Positions 1 through 5,867 of a stretch of DNA of 10,019 nt are shown in pieces. A program made the translations under genes and the position numbers. Position 1 is the first letter of the stretch, and each line of letters begins with the position of its first letter. The notes beneath the pieces are model-generated. The model saw nothing but the letters and a program-made list of their open reading frames with translations. It was not told the DNA's origin and made no database searches. This DNA is from CAZJYT01 sp964550325 (GTDB taxonomy: Bacteria; Patescibacteriota; Minisyncoccia; Minisyncoccales; CAZJYT01): contig CAZJYT010000036.1 of NCBI GenBank assembly GCA_964550325.1, positions 1 through 10,019 of the forward strand, read 5' to 3'.

Positions 1-407
1 TCTGCCCTTGCATCTAAGGCTATTTGATTTAACTCCTCTTGGGTTCTGGTAGTAAAGGTATAATCATCTGAGATGGTTTCATTGTCATCCATATCTTTGG
101 CTATTATTCTGTAATGATAGGTTGTTCCTTCTGTAAGACCAGTAATTTCTATTGAGTGCCAATAACTTAAACCCTCTTCATCAGTTAAATTTCCATAATT
201 TGTATCTAATCCATACTCTATCTGTCCTGTGGCTGCTACATCTGTATCCCATTGGATAACTACTGAGGTGTCTTTTCTGGCAATGACTTCAATGTTTGTG
301 AAGATAGAAGGCTCTGCCCTTGCTACACTTACTATACAAAATAGAGAGGAGAGAGTGATAGTTAAAAGAAGGAAGATACTAATCCTTTTATGGTTATCGT
401 ATTTCAT
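1..407 (-). CDS. Secreted fibronectin type III domain protein (partial, runs off left edge)
   Basis: This open frame starts at an ATG at 407-405 and stays open to the window edge (135 codons), so only the N-terminus is seen. Residues 1-31 form a classic Sec signal peptide: a basic start (MKYDNHKR), a hydrophobic core and an ARA cleavage motif before EPS. Residues about 34-121 read as one fibronectin type III domain of the kind found at the N-terminus of purple acid phosphatases, with the motifs VVIQWDTD, GQIEYGLDTNYG and ITGLTEGTTYHYRI. The rest is unseen, so the final function is open: it may be an adhesin, an enzyme with an FN3 domain, or a multi-domain surface protein. A strong Shine-Dalgarno stretch (GGAGGAAAGG) supports the start. 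It lies 41 bases downstream of a cohesin-like gene on the same strand and probably shares its transcript. Confidence is good for a secreted FN3 protein and low for its role. Confidence 0.82.
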   Translation of the reverse strand, partial: MKYDNHKRISIFLLLTITLSSLFCIVSVARAEPSIFTNIEVIARKDTSVVIQWDTDVAATGQIEYGLDTNYGNLTDEEGLSYWHSIEITGLTEGTTYHYRIIAKDMDDNETISDDYTFTTRTQEELNQIALDARA

Positions 408-415
408 AATTCTAA

Positions 416-426
416 CCTTTCCTCCT
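416..426 (-). promoter_or_regulatory. Strong ribosome binding site for the FN3 protein
   Basis: Read on the minus strand this is AGGAGGAAAGG, ending 8 bases before the ATG at 407. It is one of only two clear Shine-Dalgarno sites in the window and settles the start of a gene whose body is cut by the edge. Confidence 0.7.
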
Positions 427-448
427 TCAAACATTATTTTTACCTCAA

Positions 449-997
449 TCATCTAATCAAAATAATCAGGTTGTTTACCTTTTGTAAAACATCCTTTCCT
501 TGTCCATATAGGGCAATGTTTGAGTCAGTAGTGGAATGAGGTTGGAAATCAAAAGAAATTTTGGTCTCTCCTTTCTTTAATGTCTTAAAGAAAAGGGTGG
601 CTACCTTTCCCCTTCCTTCAAATGATTCTTGGGGTAAAGACAAAGCAGAAAATCTGATTTTCTCTTTTTCAACCGCATAAGGAGGGAAGGTTTTGAATAA
701 GCTCTCTGAGTAGTCCAGCTTTTCAAATTTGAGATATTGAGGGTCAAAATTTAAAACAACATCTACTCCATTTGTCTTGTAGCCACCGCTGTCTAAGATT
801 ACCTGAATTTTTATTTCCTCTCCCGGCTTAAACTCTTTTCTTTCACTAAAAAGAGAAAGGGCCGCTTGTTTTTCTTTTAAAGGGAGTTTTTGAGTTTGAG
901 GAGGAAGAATGTTAATCCTAAAACTGGAGAGCCAAATGATGCCAATTAAACAAATTAAGATAATTAATAGAATTATACCAAAGAGACTCTTTCTCAT
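449..997 (-). CDS. Membrane-anchored stand-alone cohesin-like domain protein
   Basis: This 182-residue protein has one N-terminal membrane segment (about 5-25, LFGIILLIILICLIGIIWL) followed by a short linker. A single extracellular beta-sandwich domain (about 45-181) fills the rest. The pattern ALSLF, FKPGEEIKIQVILDSGG, VDVVLNFDP, KVATLFFKTL and GQGKDVLQKVNN is that of the cohesin / carbohydrate-binding-module-like fold common in secreted proteins of Patescibacteria. The same blocks, including GQG-x-D-[IV]-L and VNN near the end, recur in the gene just upstream, so the two are paralogues. The end of the upstream gene (stop at 1007) is 9 bases away, which indicates co-transcription. A GGAAGGAGA ribosome binding site lies inside the end of the upstream gene, with a rather long spacing of about 14 bases. 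It probably sits on the outer face of the membrane as a protein-protein interaction module. The partner is unknown, and it could also be a pseudopilin-linked factor. Fold assignment is by eye. Confidence 0.78.
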   Translation of the reverse strand: MRKSLFGIILLIILICLIGIIWLSSFRINILPPQTQKLPLKEKQAALSLFSERKEFKPGEEIKIQVILDSGGYKTNGVDVVLNFDPQYLKFEKLDYSESLFKTFPPYAVEKEKIRFSALSLPQESFEGRGKVATLFFKTLKKGETKISFDFQPHSTTDSNIALYGQGKDVLQKVNNLIILIR

Positions 998-1006
998 AAA
1001 TTATTT

Positions 1007-2065
1007 TTAATCTCCTTCCTTTCCCCAGTTTTTATTAAGAAATCCCCAGTCAAGGGTATTTACAATTCCATCTTCGTTTATATCGGCAACAACATCACTG
1101 CTTCGCCATTTATTACTCATTACGCTCCAATCAAGAGAATTAATTATATTATCATCATTTAAATCCCCTGCCGAAAGTTTACCCATTACCGCCTCGGTTG
1201 TGGTAGGCCAAGATATTACTACCTTTTTAGCAAGATAACCCTGCCTTTTAACCAAGACCTGATATTTTCCTGAAGGCAAATCAGCCACATCTATTTCTTT
1301 GTCTATTTTGCCTACCTCGTCAGCAGTTTCTTCAAAGGGGGTTAACCTATCCTCTTTACTCTCAGGGTCTAAGATACGAATCATCAATTTTTTATTAAAC
1401 CTCTTTTTACCCTCTAAGAGAGCCTTGACCTTCAAATGATAAACTTTTGATAAGACCAAGGTATATTTGGCATTATTTACCCCGCTTAAAATATCTGTTC
1501 CCTGTCCATCATCTAAAATAACATCGGAGTCAGAAGAGGCATAGGGAGCGGTAAAGGTAAATGTGATATTATCATTTGTTGGACTAACCGGGGTTAATGC
1601 CTTAAATTTTATCGTAGCCACCAAACCATTACCGGCTTTTACTCCAGGGCTTGGATATGCCTTAACAATTTCTATTGTTCCTGTCGGGGTGTGAGAAGCG
1701 CTTCCATTATAATTGATTATCTCATAACCAGTACCAAAAACCGAGCCAGTAGTAGTAACGCTAACTACCTGAAAATGACTGGGATCATAGGTTAAATAAA
1801 CCGCCACTGCTACCACCTTGTTTCCTTTTGTATTTAAATAAATATTAACTGGAAACTCCTCTCCAGTTTTATGGGTTGCCTTATTAGGGAAGATTGACAA
1901 AGTTGCCTTTTTCTCACTTCCCAGAAAACTGGCGGTAAGTAGTTCTGGAAATTGAGTTTTTCTTACTTCTTGGAAAATTACTAATATTCCCACCAAAAAG
2001 GCAGTCAGAATAAAGATAAGACCTTTTTTGGTGTTTAATTCTTTAAATAAGAACTTTTTTATCAT
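1007..2065 (-). CDS. Membrane-anchored cohesin-like and dockerin protein
   Basis: This is a 352-residue modular surface protein. In order: a basic N-terminus with one membrane segment (about 15-32); a cohesin-like domain (about 54-205, with TLSIFPNKATHKTGEEFPVN, VYLTYDPSHFQV and GQGTDILSGVNN); a beta-rich linker resembling PEGA or carboxypeptidase-regulatory repeats (about 206-286, with DLPSGKYQVLVKRQGYLAKK); and a C-terminal type I dockerin (about 299-349). The dockerin has two calcium loops, D301-N303-D305-D312 and D328-N330-D332-D339, each followed by the usual helix ending in W (SNKW, NKNW). In cellulosomes dockerins bind cohesins, but in Patescibacteria such pairs are seen outside cellulosomes and their role is not settled. 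The start at 2065 is fixed by an in-frame TAA about 20 bases upstream. It is the first gene of the three-gene minus-strand cluster. Domain calls are confident; partner and function are inferred. Confidence 0.83.
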   Translation of the reverse strand: MIKKFLFKELNTKKGLIFILTAFLVGILVIFQEVRKTQFPELLTASFLGSEKKATLSIFPNKATHKTGEEFPVNIYLNTKGNKVVAVAVYLTYDPSHFQVVSVTTTGSVFGTGYEIINYNGSASHTPTGTIEIVKAYPSPGVKAGNGLVATIKFKALTPVSPTNDNITFTFTAPYASSDSDVILDDGQGTDILSGVNNAKYTLVLSKVYHLKVKALLEGKKRFNKKLMIRILDPESKEDRLTPFEETADEVGKIDKEIDVADLPSGKYQVLVKRQGYLAKKVVISWPTTTEAVMGKLSAGDLNDDNIINSLDWSVMSNKWRSSDVVADINEDGIVNTLDWGFLNKNWGKEGD

Positions 2066-2080
2066 TATATTTTTATTGTA

Positions 2081-2130
2081 ATTTTATACTCCTTACTTTC
2101 AGGTTACTCCTTTTTAATTTTCTTTGTCAA
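2081..2130 (-). promoter_or_regulatory. Putative promoter region of the minus-strand surface cluster
   Basis: On the minus strand there is a perfect TTGACA (2130-2125), but at 17-18 bases spacing only a poor -10 (TAACCT) follows. Closer to the gene is a good -10-like TATAAA (2088-2083) without a matching -35, which would give a leader of about 11 bases. An AAGGAG lies too far (about 23 bases) from the ATG at 2065 to serve as a normal ribosome binding site. Which box is used cannot be decided from sequence alone. Confidence 0.35.
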
Positions 2131-2134
2131 GACT

Positions 2135-2172
2135 GTGCGCTCGCCTATGGTATAGTTGGCGGTAACAAGCAC
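2135..2172 (+). repeat. GC-rich imperfect hairpin in the intergenic region
   Basis: Nested pairing is visible: GTGC (2135-2138) with GCAC (2169-2172), CGC (2142-2144) with GCG (2159-2161), and CTAT with ATAG around a GGT loop (2145-2155). It stands out as GC-rich in an AT-rich stretch and superficially resembles the D-arm half of a tRNA. No anticodon stem, T-arm or matching acceptor follows. It could be a short structured RNA element or a protein-binding site; no function is assigned. Confidence 0.4.
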
Positions 2173-2282
2173 TAAAATGTTGAACAAAAATAATCAGAGA
2201 TAGGTATGGCTGGAGAAAAGAAGAGGAATCCTTTTGCTTTTTGAATTAAAAAATAGTAGTACACCTCCTTCCTATCCCTGTT

Positions 2283-2329
2283 CCAAATTCTAAACCGTTT
2301 AATACGGTCAGTTGATTTTTGAAATTTGG
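2283..2329 (+). repeat. Nested inverted repeat upstream of the efp cluster
   Basis: CCAAATT (2283-2289) pairs with AATTTGG (2323-2329) and encloses ACCGT-TTAAT-ACGGT (2294-2308). The inner palindrome lies next to the putative -35 of the plus-strand cluster, which would suit a repressor site. Short inverted repeats are also expected by chance in AT-rich DNA, so support is modest. Confidence 0.35.
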
Positions 2330-2338
2330 TTTGATAAT
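2312..2338 (+). promoter_or_regulatory. Putative promoter of the efp cluster
   Basis: TTGATT (2312-2317) is followed after a short 15-base spacer by GATAAT (2333-2338), about 28 bases before the ATG at 2366. The -10 matches 5 of 6 consensus positions. The spacer is shorter than ideal, so a downstream TTAAAT (2340-2345) is an alternative -10. Confidence 0.4.
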
Positions 2339-2365
2339 GTTAAATGATATGGCAAAAGAGATTTT

Positions 2366-2860
2366 ATGGGTGGAAAAAAGAAGAAAAAAAAGAGAAGGAA
2401 AAAAGAGAAAAAGGTTAAGATTGGACAATTGAGTTTGCCCTTAAAATTGGCTACTGATATCCAAAGAGTAGTTAATCACTATTTCTTTACAAAAGGGTTA
2501 AGCTTAGAAGAAATAAAACTAAGCGCTAAAAAAAGAAAGATTATTTATGCAAGATATGTAAGGCCAGCTGGAGATCTTCTCAAATTGGCAGGTTCTTTGA
2601 AAAAAGCCTTAGAGGCTATTGATAAGGTAGCTATTTGGGCAAAGTCAAGGGGATTAGAATATTCAATTGAAACCGTTTTTAAAAAATGGCCAGAGTTAGA
2701 TAGATTAAAACCAAAAGAAGTAATAAAAAAGCCCTTTTATCAAGGCAATCCAATGGTATGGTCAGAGACTAAGAAAAAGTGGTATGTGATTACTTCAGAA
2801 GGGGAGTGGTTAGAATTTGCTGGAGATGAAAAAGAAATAGAATGGAGAATGATAAAATAA
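2366..2860 (+). CDS. Uncharacterised basic protein upstream of efp
   Basis: I do not recognise a named family for this 164-residue protein. It opens with a dense lysine/arginine tract (residues 4-18, 14 of 15 residues being K, R or E), suggesting nucleic-acid or ribosome contact. A helical middle follows (about 28-100, with LSLEEIKLSAKKRK, ARYVRPAGDLLKLAGS and KKALEAIDKVAIWAKSRG). The C-terminus is a short aromatic beta-like tail (about 120-160, with KPFYQGNPMVW, KKKWYVIT and GEWLEFAGDE). There is no membrane segment or signal peptide. It is probably translated in line with efp, whose start is 6 bases beyond its stop, so a role near translation is a guess from context. The ribosome binding site is weak (AAGAG). 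The coding DNA of the N-terminus is an A-rich homopurine run in which slippage or a sequencing error could shift the frame. A start further in cannot be excluded. Confidence 0.7.
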   Translation: MGGKKKKKKRRKKEKKVKIGQLSLPLKLATDIQRVVNHYFFTKGLSLEEIKLSAKKRKIIYARYVRPAGDLLKLAGSLKKALEAIDKVAIWAKSRGLEYSIETVFKKWPELDRLKPKEVIKKPFYQGNPMVWSETKKKWYVITSEGEWLEFAGDEKEIEWRMIK

Positions 2861-2866
2861 AAAAAT

Positions 2867-3439
2867 ATGTTGGGATATGAAGATTTGGAAAAAGGAATAA
2901 TCTTTATTTTAGAAGGCAAACCCTATGAGATTTTAGAGTTTAAAGAAGTTCATCGGGGAAGGGGAGGAGCGGTGGCAAAAGGCAAGATCAGGAATTTGAT
3001 TACAGGAAGAATCTTAGAAAAGACCTTCCATCCCTCAGACGAGTTTGAAGAAGCGGAGGTAGAGAAAGTACCAATAAAATTTTTATATTCTCATCGGGGA
3101 AATTTTTATTTCTGTGAAATAAATGAGGCAAGAGCCCGTTTTAAATTCTCAGAAGAAAAAATTGGAGAGAACAAAAAATTTTTAATTCCCAATTTAATCT
3201 TAACAGGCCTCAAGTTTCAAGGGAAAATTGTAAATATTAAATTACCCATCAAGCTCCAAGTGAAAGTAAAAGAAGCTCCTCCCTCTCTAAAAGGAGAGAG
3301 GGTTCAGGGAGGAACTAAACCAGTGATATTAGAAAATGGAATGGAAATAAACGTTCCTTCTTTTATTGAGGAGGGCAATATAATAGAGATAAATACTGAG
3401 ACCCAAGAATATGTGAGAAGGATTTTAAAGAAAGAATGA
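2867..3439 (+). CDS. efp: Translation elongation factor P
   Basis: EF-P binds between the P and E sites of the ribosome and relieves stalling at proline runs. The 190-residue length is normal and all three beta domains are present: the N-terminal KOW-like domain (about 1-60), the OB domain (about 62-125) and the C-terminal OB domain (about 130-188), ending in the family signature INVPSFIEEGNIIEINTETQEYVRR. The tip loop of domain I reads HRGRGGA, so the residue matching E. coli Lys34 is Arg32. Arginine is also found here in Thermus-type and EarP-type EF-Ps. Lysine-directed modification by EpmA is therefore ruled out; whether the arginine is modified is unknown. Only 6 bases separate it from the preceding gene and 4 from the permease that follows. 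No close Shine-Dalgarno is visible. The identification is secure. Confidence 0.96.
   Translation: MLGYEDLEKGIIFILEGKPYEILEFKEVHRGRGGAVAKGKIRNLITGRILEKTFHPSDEFEEAEVEKVPIKFLYSHRGNFYFCEINEARARFKFSEEKIGENKKFLIPNLILTGLKFQGKIVNIKLPIKLQVKVKEAPPSLKGERVQGGTKPVILENGMEINVPSFIEEGNIIEINTETQEYVRRILKKE
3281..3302 (+). repeat. Purine/pyrimidine palindrome inside efp
   Basis: CCCTCTCT (3281-3288) and AGAGAGGG (3295-3302) form a perfect 8-bp inverted repeat with a 6-base loop. A second overlapping pair, CCTCCCT (3278-3284) with AGGGAGG (3306-3312), flanks it. The style resembles small dispersed palindromic repeats known from many bacteria. The encoded segment (PPSLKGERVQGGTKP) aligns without a gap to the usual EF-P segment PPGVKGDTATGGTKP, so it is not a simple insertion. 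Confidence 0.5.
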
Positions 3440-3443
3440 TTCT

Positions 3444-4553
3444 ATGAAAAAGATAATTTTTAGTATTGTTACCTTAGCAGGAACTATTATAGGAGTAGGA
3501 GTTTTCAGCTTACCTTATATTACTTTTAAAGTAGGATTTGAGACGATTTTAATTTATTTTTTATTTTTAGTTCCCTTGGTTACTTTGGTTCACGTTTTTT
3601 TTGGAAGATTGGTTTTAGAAACCCCAGATTTCAAAAGACTGCCGGGAATTGCGAGAGTCTATTTGGGAAAAACTGGAGAAAAAATAGCTTATTTTTCTAC
3701 TTTTTTTAGTTTATTAGGAGCTCTTTTGGCTTATTTAATTGTTGGAGGTGAATTTTTGAGAGAATTACTAAATCCTTTTTTTGGGGGAGATAATTTGCTC
3801 TACACCTGTTTTTATTTTATTTTTGGCAGTTTTTTAATTTTTTTTGGAATAAAAGCTATTGAGAAAATAGAATTTCTTAGCTTAATTTTGTTTTTTTTAG
3901 TCTTATTAGGAATATTTTTTAAAGGAAGGATTTTGATTAATAGTGAAAATCTATTCTTAGGTTCCTCTTTTTCTCATATCAAAGATTTATTCCTTCCTTA
4001 TGGACCTCTTCTTTTTTCTTTTTGGGGAGCGGGTTTAATTCCAGAGATAGAGGAGATGCTTAAGGAAAAGAGAAAAGAAATCTCAAAAGTAATTATCTCA
4101 GCTATTTTAGTTTCTGCCTTATTTTATCTATTTTTTATTTATCTGATTTTGGGAATTACAGGTGTTTCTACCACTGAAAATGCTCTTTCTGGATTAAAGG
4201 GAAAATTAGGAAATAATATTTTCTCTCTTTCTCTTTTAATGGGAATCTTAACCACCTTCACTTCTTTCATTACCTTAGGTTTAACTATGAAGAAGATATT
4301 ATGGTATGATTTAAAACTCAAAAAGAATATATCTTTTTTAATCACCTCTCTTTTACCTTTTTCTCTTTTTTTATTAGGAGTTAAGAGATTTATTCCCGTT
4401 GTCTCTTTTGTAGGAAGTATTTGTTTTGGAATTAATGGAATTTTGATTTTGTTGATGTATCATAAAAAGATAGCCCCAAAGAGTTTTTTCCCCTGGTTTT
4501 TAATTTTAATATTGTTAACAGGAATATTTTACGAGATAATATTCCATTTCTAA
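3444..4553 (+). CDS. Amino-acid permease of the aromatic/neutral amino-acid (Trp-Tyr permease / SLC38-like) type
   Basis: This 369-residue protein is almost wholly hydrophobic, with about eleven membrane helices. Helix 1 contains GTIIGVGVFSLPY (residues 13-25), the unwound glycine-rich substrate and cation site typical of the APC superfamily, in the form seen in tryptophan/tyrosine permeases and SLC32/36/38-type transporters. Helix 6 carries SFWGAGLIPEIEEML (about 192-206), the counterpart of the family motif F-x-G-x-x-x-x-P-E. It therefore probably imports amino acids with a proton or sodium ion across the cytoplasmic membrane, which suits a host-dependent or scavenging cell with few biosynthetic genes. 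The substrate cannot be read from sequence. It is 4 bases downstream of efp and 1 base upstream of the next transporter gene, so all are likely co-transcribed. The ATG start has no clear ribosome binding site. Confidence 0.85.
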   Translation: MKKIIFSIVTLAGTIIGVGVFSLPYITFKVGFETILIYFLFLVPLVTLVHVFFGRLVLETPDFKRLPGIARVYLGKTGEKIAYFSTFFSLLGALLAYLIVGGEFLRELLNPFFGGDNLLYTCFYFIFGSFLIFFGIKAIEKIEFLSLILFFLVLLGIFFKGRILINSENLFLGSSFSHIKDLFLPYGPLLFSFWGAGLIPEIEEMLKEKRKEISKVIISAILVSALFYLFFIYLILGITGVSTTENALSGLKGKLGNNIFSLSLLMGILTTFTSFITLGLTMKKILWYDLKLKKNISFLITSLLPFSLFLLGVKRFIPVVSFVGSICFGINGILILLMYHKKIAPKSFFPWFLILILLTGIFYEIIFHF

Positions 4554-4554
4554 A

Positions 4555-5517
4555 ATGATTTTCAATTCTTTAATTTTTCTAATCTGTTGCCTTTTACTTT
4601 CTTTTTCAAGTGATTGGCTGATAAAAAGTCTAACGAGAATTGCCAAATTTTTAAGTTGGAGAGAATTTGTCGTAGCTTTCTTTGTGATGGCAATTGCAGG
4701 TTCTATTCCCAATCTCTTTTTAGGGATAAGTTCAGCAGTTCAGCGTGTTCCTCAGCTTTCTTTGGGAGATGTAATTGGGGGAAATGTAGTAGATTTAACC
4801 TTAGCTGTTTCTTTAGCGGTATTTTTTTCAAAAAGGAAAGAAATTCCGGCAATGAGTAGGACAGTTCAAAAAACCTGTCTTTTTACTCTTTTTGTCTCAA
4901 TTTTACCTCTGATTTTAATTTTAGATAAAAACATTTCCAGAGTAGATGGGTTCTTGTTAATTTTATGTTTTCTTTTTTATCTTGGATGGCTTTTTTCAAA
5001 ACAGGAGAGATTTAAGAAACCCTATGATGGAAAAAGTGAGAACCAAATTTTTGAAAAGCTTACCACTTTTTTGAAGGACTTAGGAAGGGTAATCTTGGGG
5101 ATTTTTCTTCTTTTGATAGTGAGTGGAGAATTGGTGAAAAGAGCCATTTTCTTAGCTGATATCTTTTCCTTTCCCCTCATTTTTATTGGAATTTTAATTA
5201 CAGGTATTGGAAATTCTCTACCTGAGATTTCCTTTGCAATAGCTTCTGCCAAGAGAGGTGATAATTGGATGATATTGGGGGACCTGATGGGAGCAGTAAT
5301 TGTTCCTTCTACCTTAGTTTTGGGAATTACAGCTTTAATATACCCTATCTTTCTTCCTGATCTTTCTCCTTTTACTATTGCCAGAACCTTTCTCTTTTTT
5401 TCAGCTATTTTCTTTTTTATCTTTGCCAGGACTGATAGAAAGATTACTCAAAAGGAAGCGATGTTTTTATTTTTAATTTATCTTACCTTTTTCTTATTTG
5501 AAATTTTCGCTAAATAA
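4555..5517 (+). CDS. CaCA-family (sodium/calcium exchanger-like) membrane protein with altered ion-site motifs
   Basis: The 320-residue protein has about ten membrane helices arranged as two inverted repeats joined by a charged loop (about 150-172), as in YrbG and NCX_Mj. Alpha repeat 2 keeps GNSLPEISFAIASAKRGD with Glu214, one of the two acidic cation ligands of the family. Alpha repeat 1 reads AGSIPNLFLGISSA, with Asn53 where Glu is expected. The following motif, usually GxxxGSNIxN, is GDVIGGNVVD in repeat 1 and GDLMGAVIVP in repeat 2, so the Asn of repeat 2 is lost. The fold is clear, but calcium exchange as in the textbook members is doubtful; it may move another cation or be a monovalent exchanger. 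The start is 1 base beyond the permease stop, implying coupled translation. The family is confident; the substrate is not. Confidence 0.83.
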   Translation: MIFNSLIFLICCLLLSFSSDWLIKSLTRIAKFLSWREFVVAFFVMAIAGSIPNLFLGISSAVQRVPQLSLGDVIGGNVVDLTLAVSLAVFFSKRKEIPAMSRTVQKTCLFTLFVSILPLILILDKNISRVDGFLLILCFLFYLGWLFSKQERFKKPYDGKSENQIFEKLTTFLKDLGRVILGIFLLLIVSGELVKRAIFLADIFSFPLIFIGILITGIGNSLPEISFAIASAKRGDNWMILGDLMGAVIVPSTLVLGITALIYPIFLPDLSPFTIARTFLFFSAIFFFIFARTDRKITQKEAMFLFLIYLTFFLFEIFAK

Positions 5518-5547
5518 TGTTAAACTTAGAAGAATTTTTTCAATTTT

Positions 5548-5865
5548 ATGTTAGCGGTAATTAAGACAGGAGGGAAACAGTATTTTGTTTCAGTAGGGAA
5601 GAAAATAAAGATTGAAAAAATGGACAAAGAAGTGGGAGAGGAGATTTCTTTCTCTGAGGTTTTGCTTTTGAAAGAAAAAGATGGGAAATTAAGAATAGGA
5701 ACCCCTCTTATAAAAGGAGCAAAAGTGAGAGGGAAGGTAGTAGCCCAGAAAAAAGGAGAAAAAGTAATTGTTTTTAAATATAGACCTAGAAAAAGATATA
5801 AGGTTAAAAAAGGACATCGTCAGCCCTATACCGAGGTTGAGATAATAGATATTCAGAGTGAGTAA
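5548..5865 (+). CDS. rplU: Large-subunit ribosomal protein L21 (bL21)
   Basis: This is a complete 105-residue bL21. It begins with MLAVIKTGGKQYFVSVG, the family signature, and ends with KYRPRKRYKVKKGHRQPYTEVEI, the conserved basic RNA-binding segment. It binds 23S rRNA in the large subunit. In most bacteria rpmA (bL27) follows directly. Here the next gene is recR on the opposite strand with 2 bases between the stop codons, so rpmA must be elsewhere or absent. The 30-base gap from the exchanger gene shows no strong ribosome binding site or clear promoter. The transcript end must overlap recR, since no terminator fits between the two genes. Confidence 0.96.
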   Translation: MLAVIKTGGKQYFVSVGKKIKIEKMDKEVGEEISFSEVLLLKEKDGKLRIGTPLIKGAKVRGKVVAQKKGEKVIVFKYRPRKRYKVKKGHRQPYTEVEIIDIQSE

Positions 5866-5867
5866 GT

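Larger units (their letters stand above)
2066..2365. other. Divergent intergenic region without a supported gene
   Basis: About 300 bases separate the minus-strand surface cluster from the plus-strand efp cluster. I see no convincing protein gene. The longest minus frame here is low-complexity shadow, and a 12-codon plus frame (2206-2244, MAGEKKRNPFAF) has no ribosome binding site. The region holds a GC-rich hairpin (2135-2172), a perfect anti-Shine-Dalgarno match (2262-2270), a nested inverted repeat (2283-2329) and promoter-like boxes towards both flanking clusters. Confidence 0.6.

Noticed and set aside
229..456. 75-codon plus-strand frame
   Set aside because: It lies over the minus-strand signal peptide and FN3 coding region, which has a real protein pattern and a strong ribosome binding site.
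2142..2215. tRNA gene
   Set aside because: The D-arm-like stretch is followed by a loop CTAAAAT whose flanks do not pair. There is no T-arm consensus and no matching acceptor strand.
2206..2244. 12-codon leader peptide MAGEKKRNPFAF
   Set aside because: It has no ribosome binding site, no run of regulatory codons and no attenuator structure in front of the next gene.
2246..2428. 60-codon minus-strand frame
   Set aside because: It is a low-complexity reverse reading of the A-rich start of the basic protein gene, with no supporting motif.
4139..4859. Minor frames over the permease and exchanger genes
   Set aside because: They are reverse or shifted readings of membrane-protein coding DNA. The plus-strand frames carry clear family motifs.
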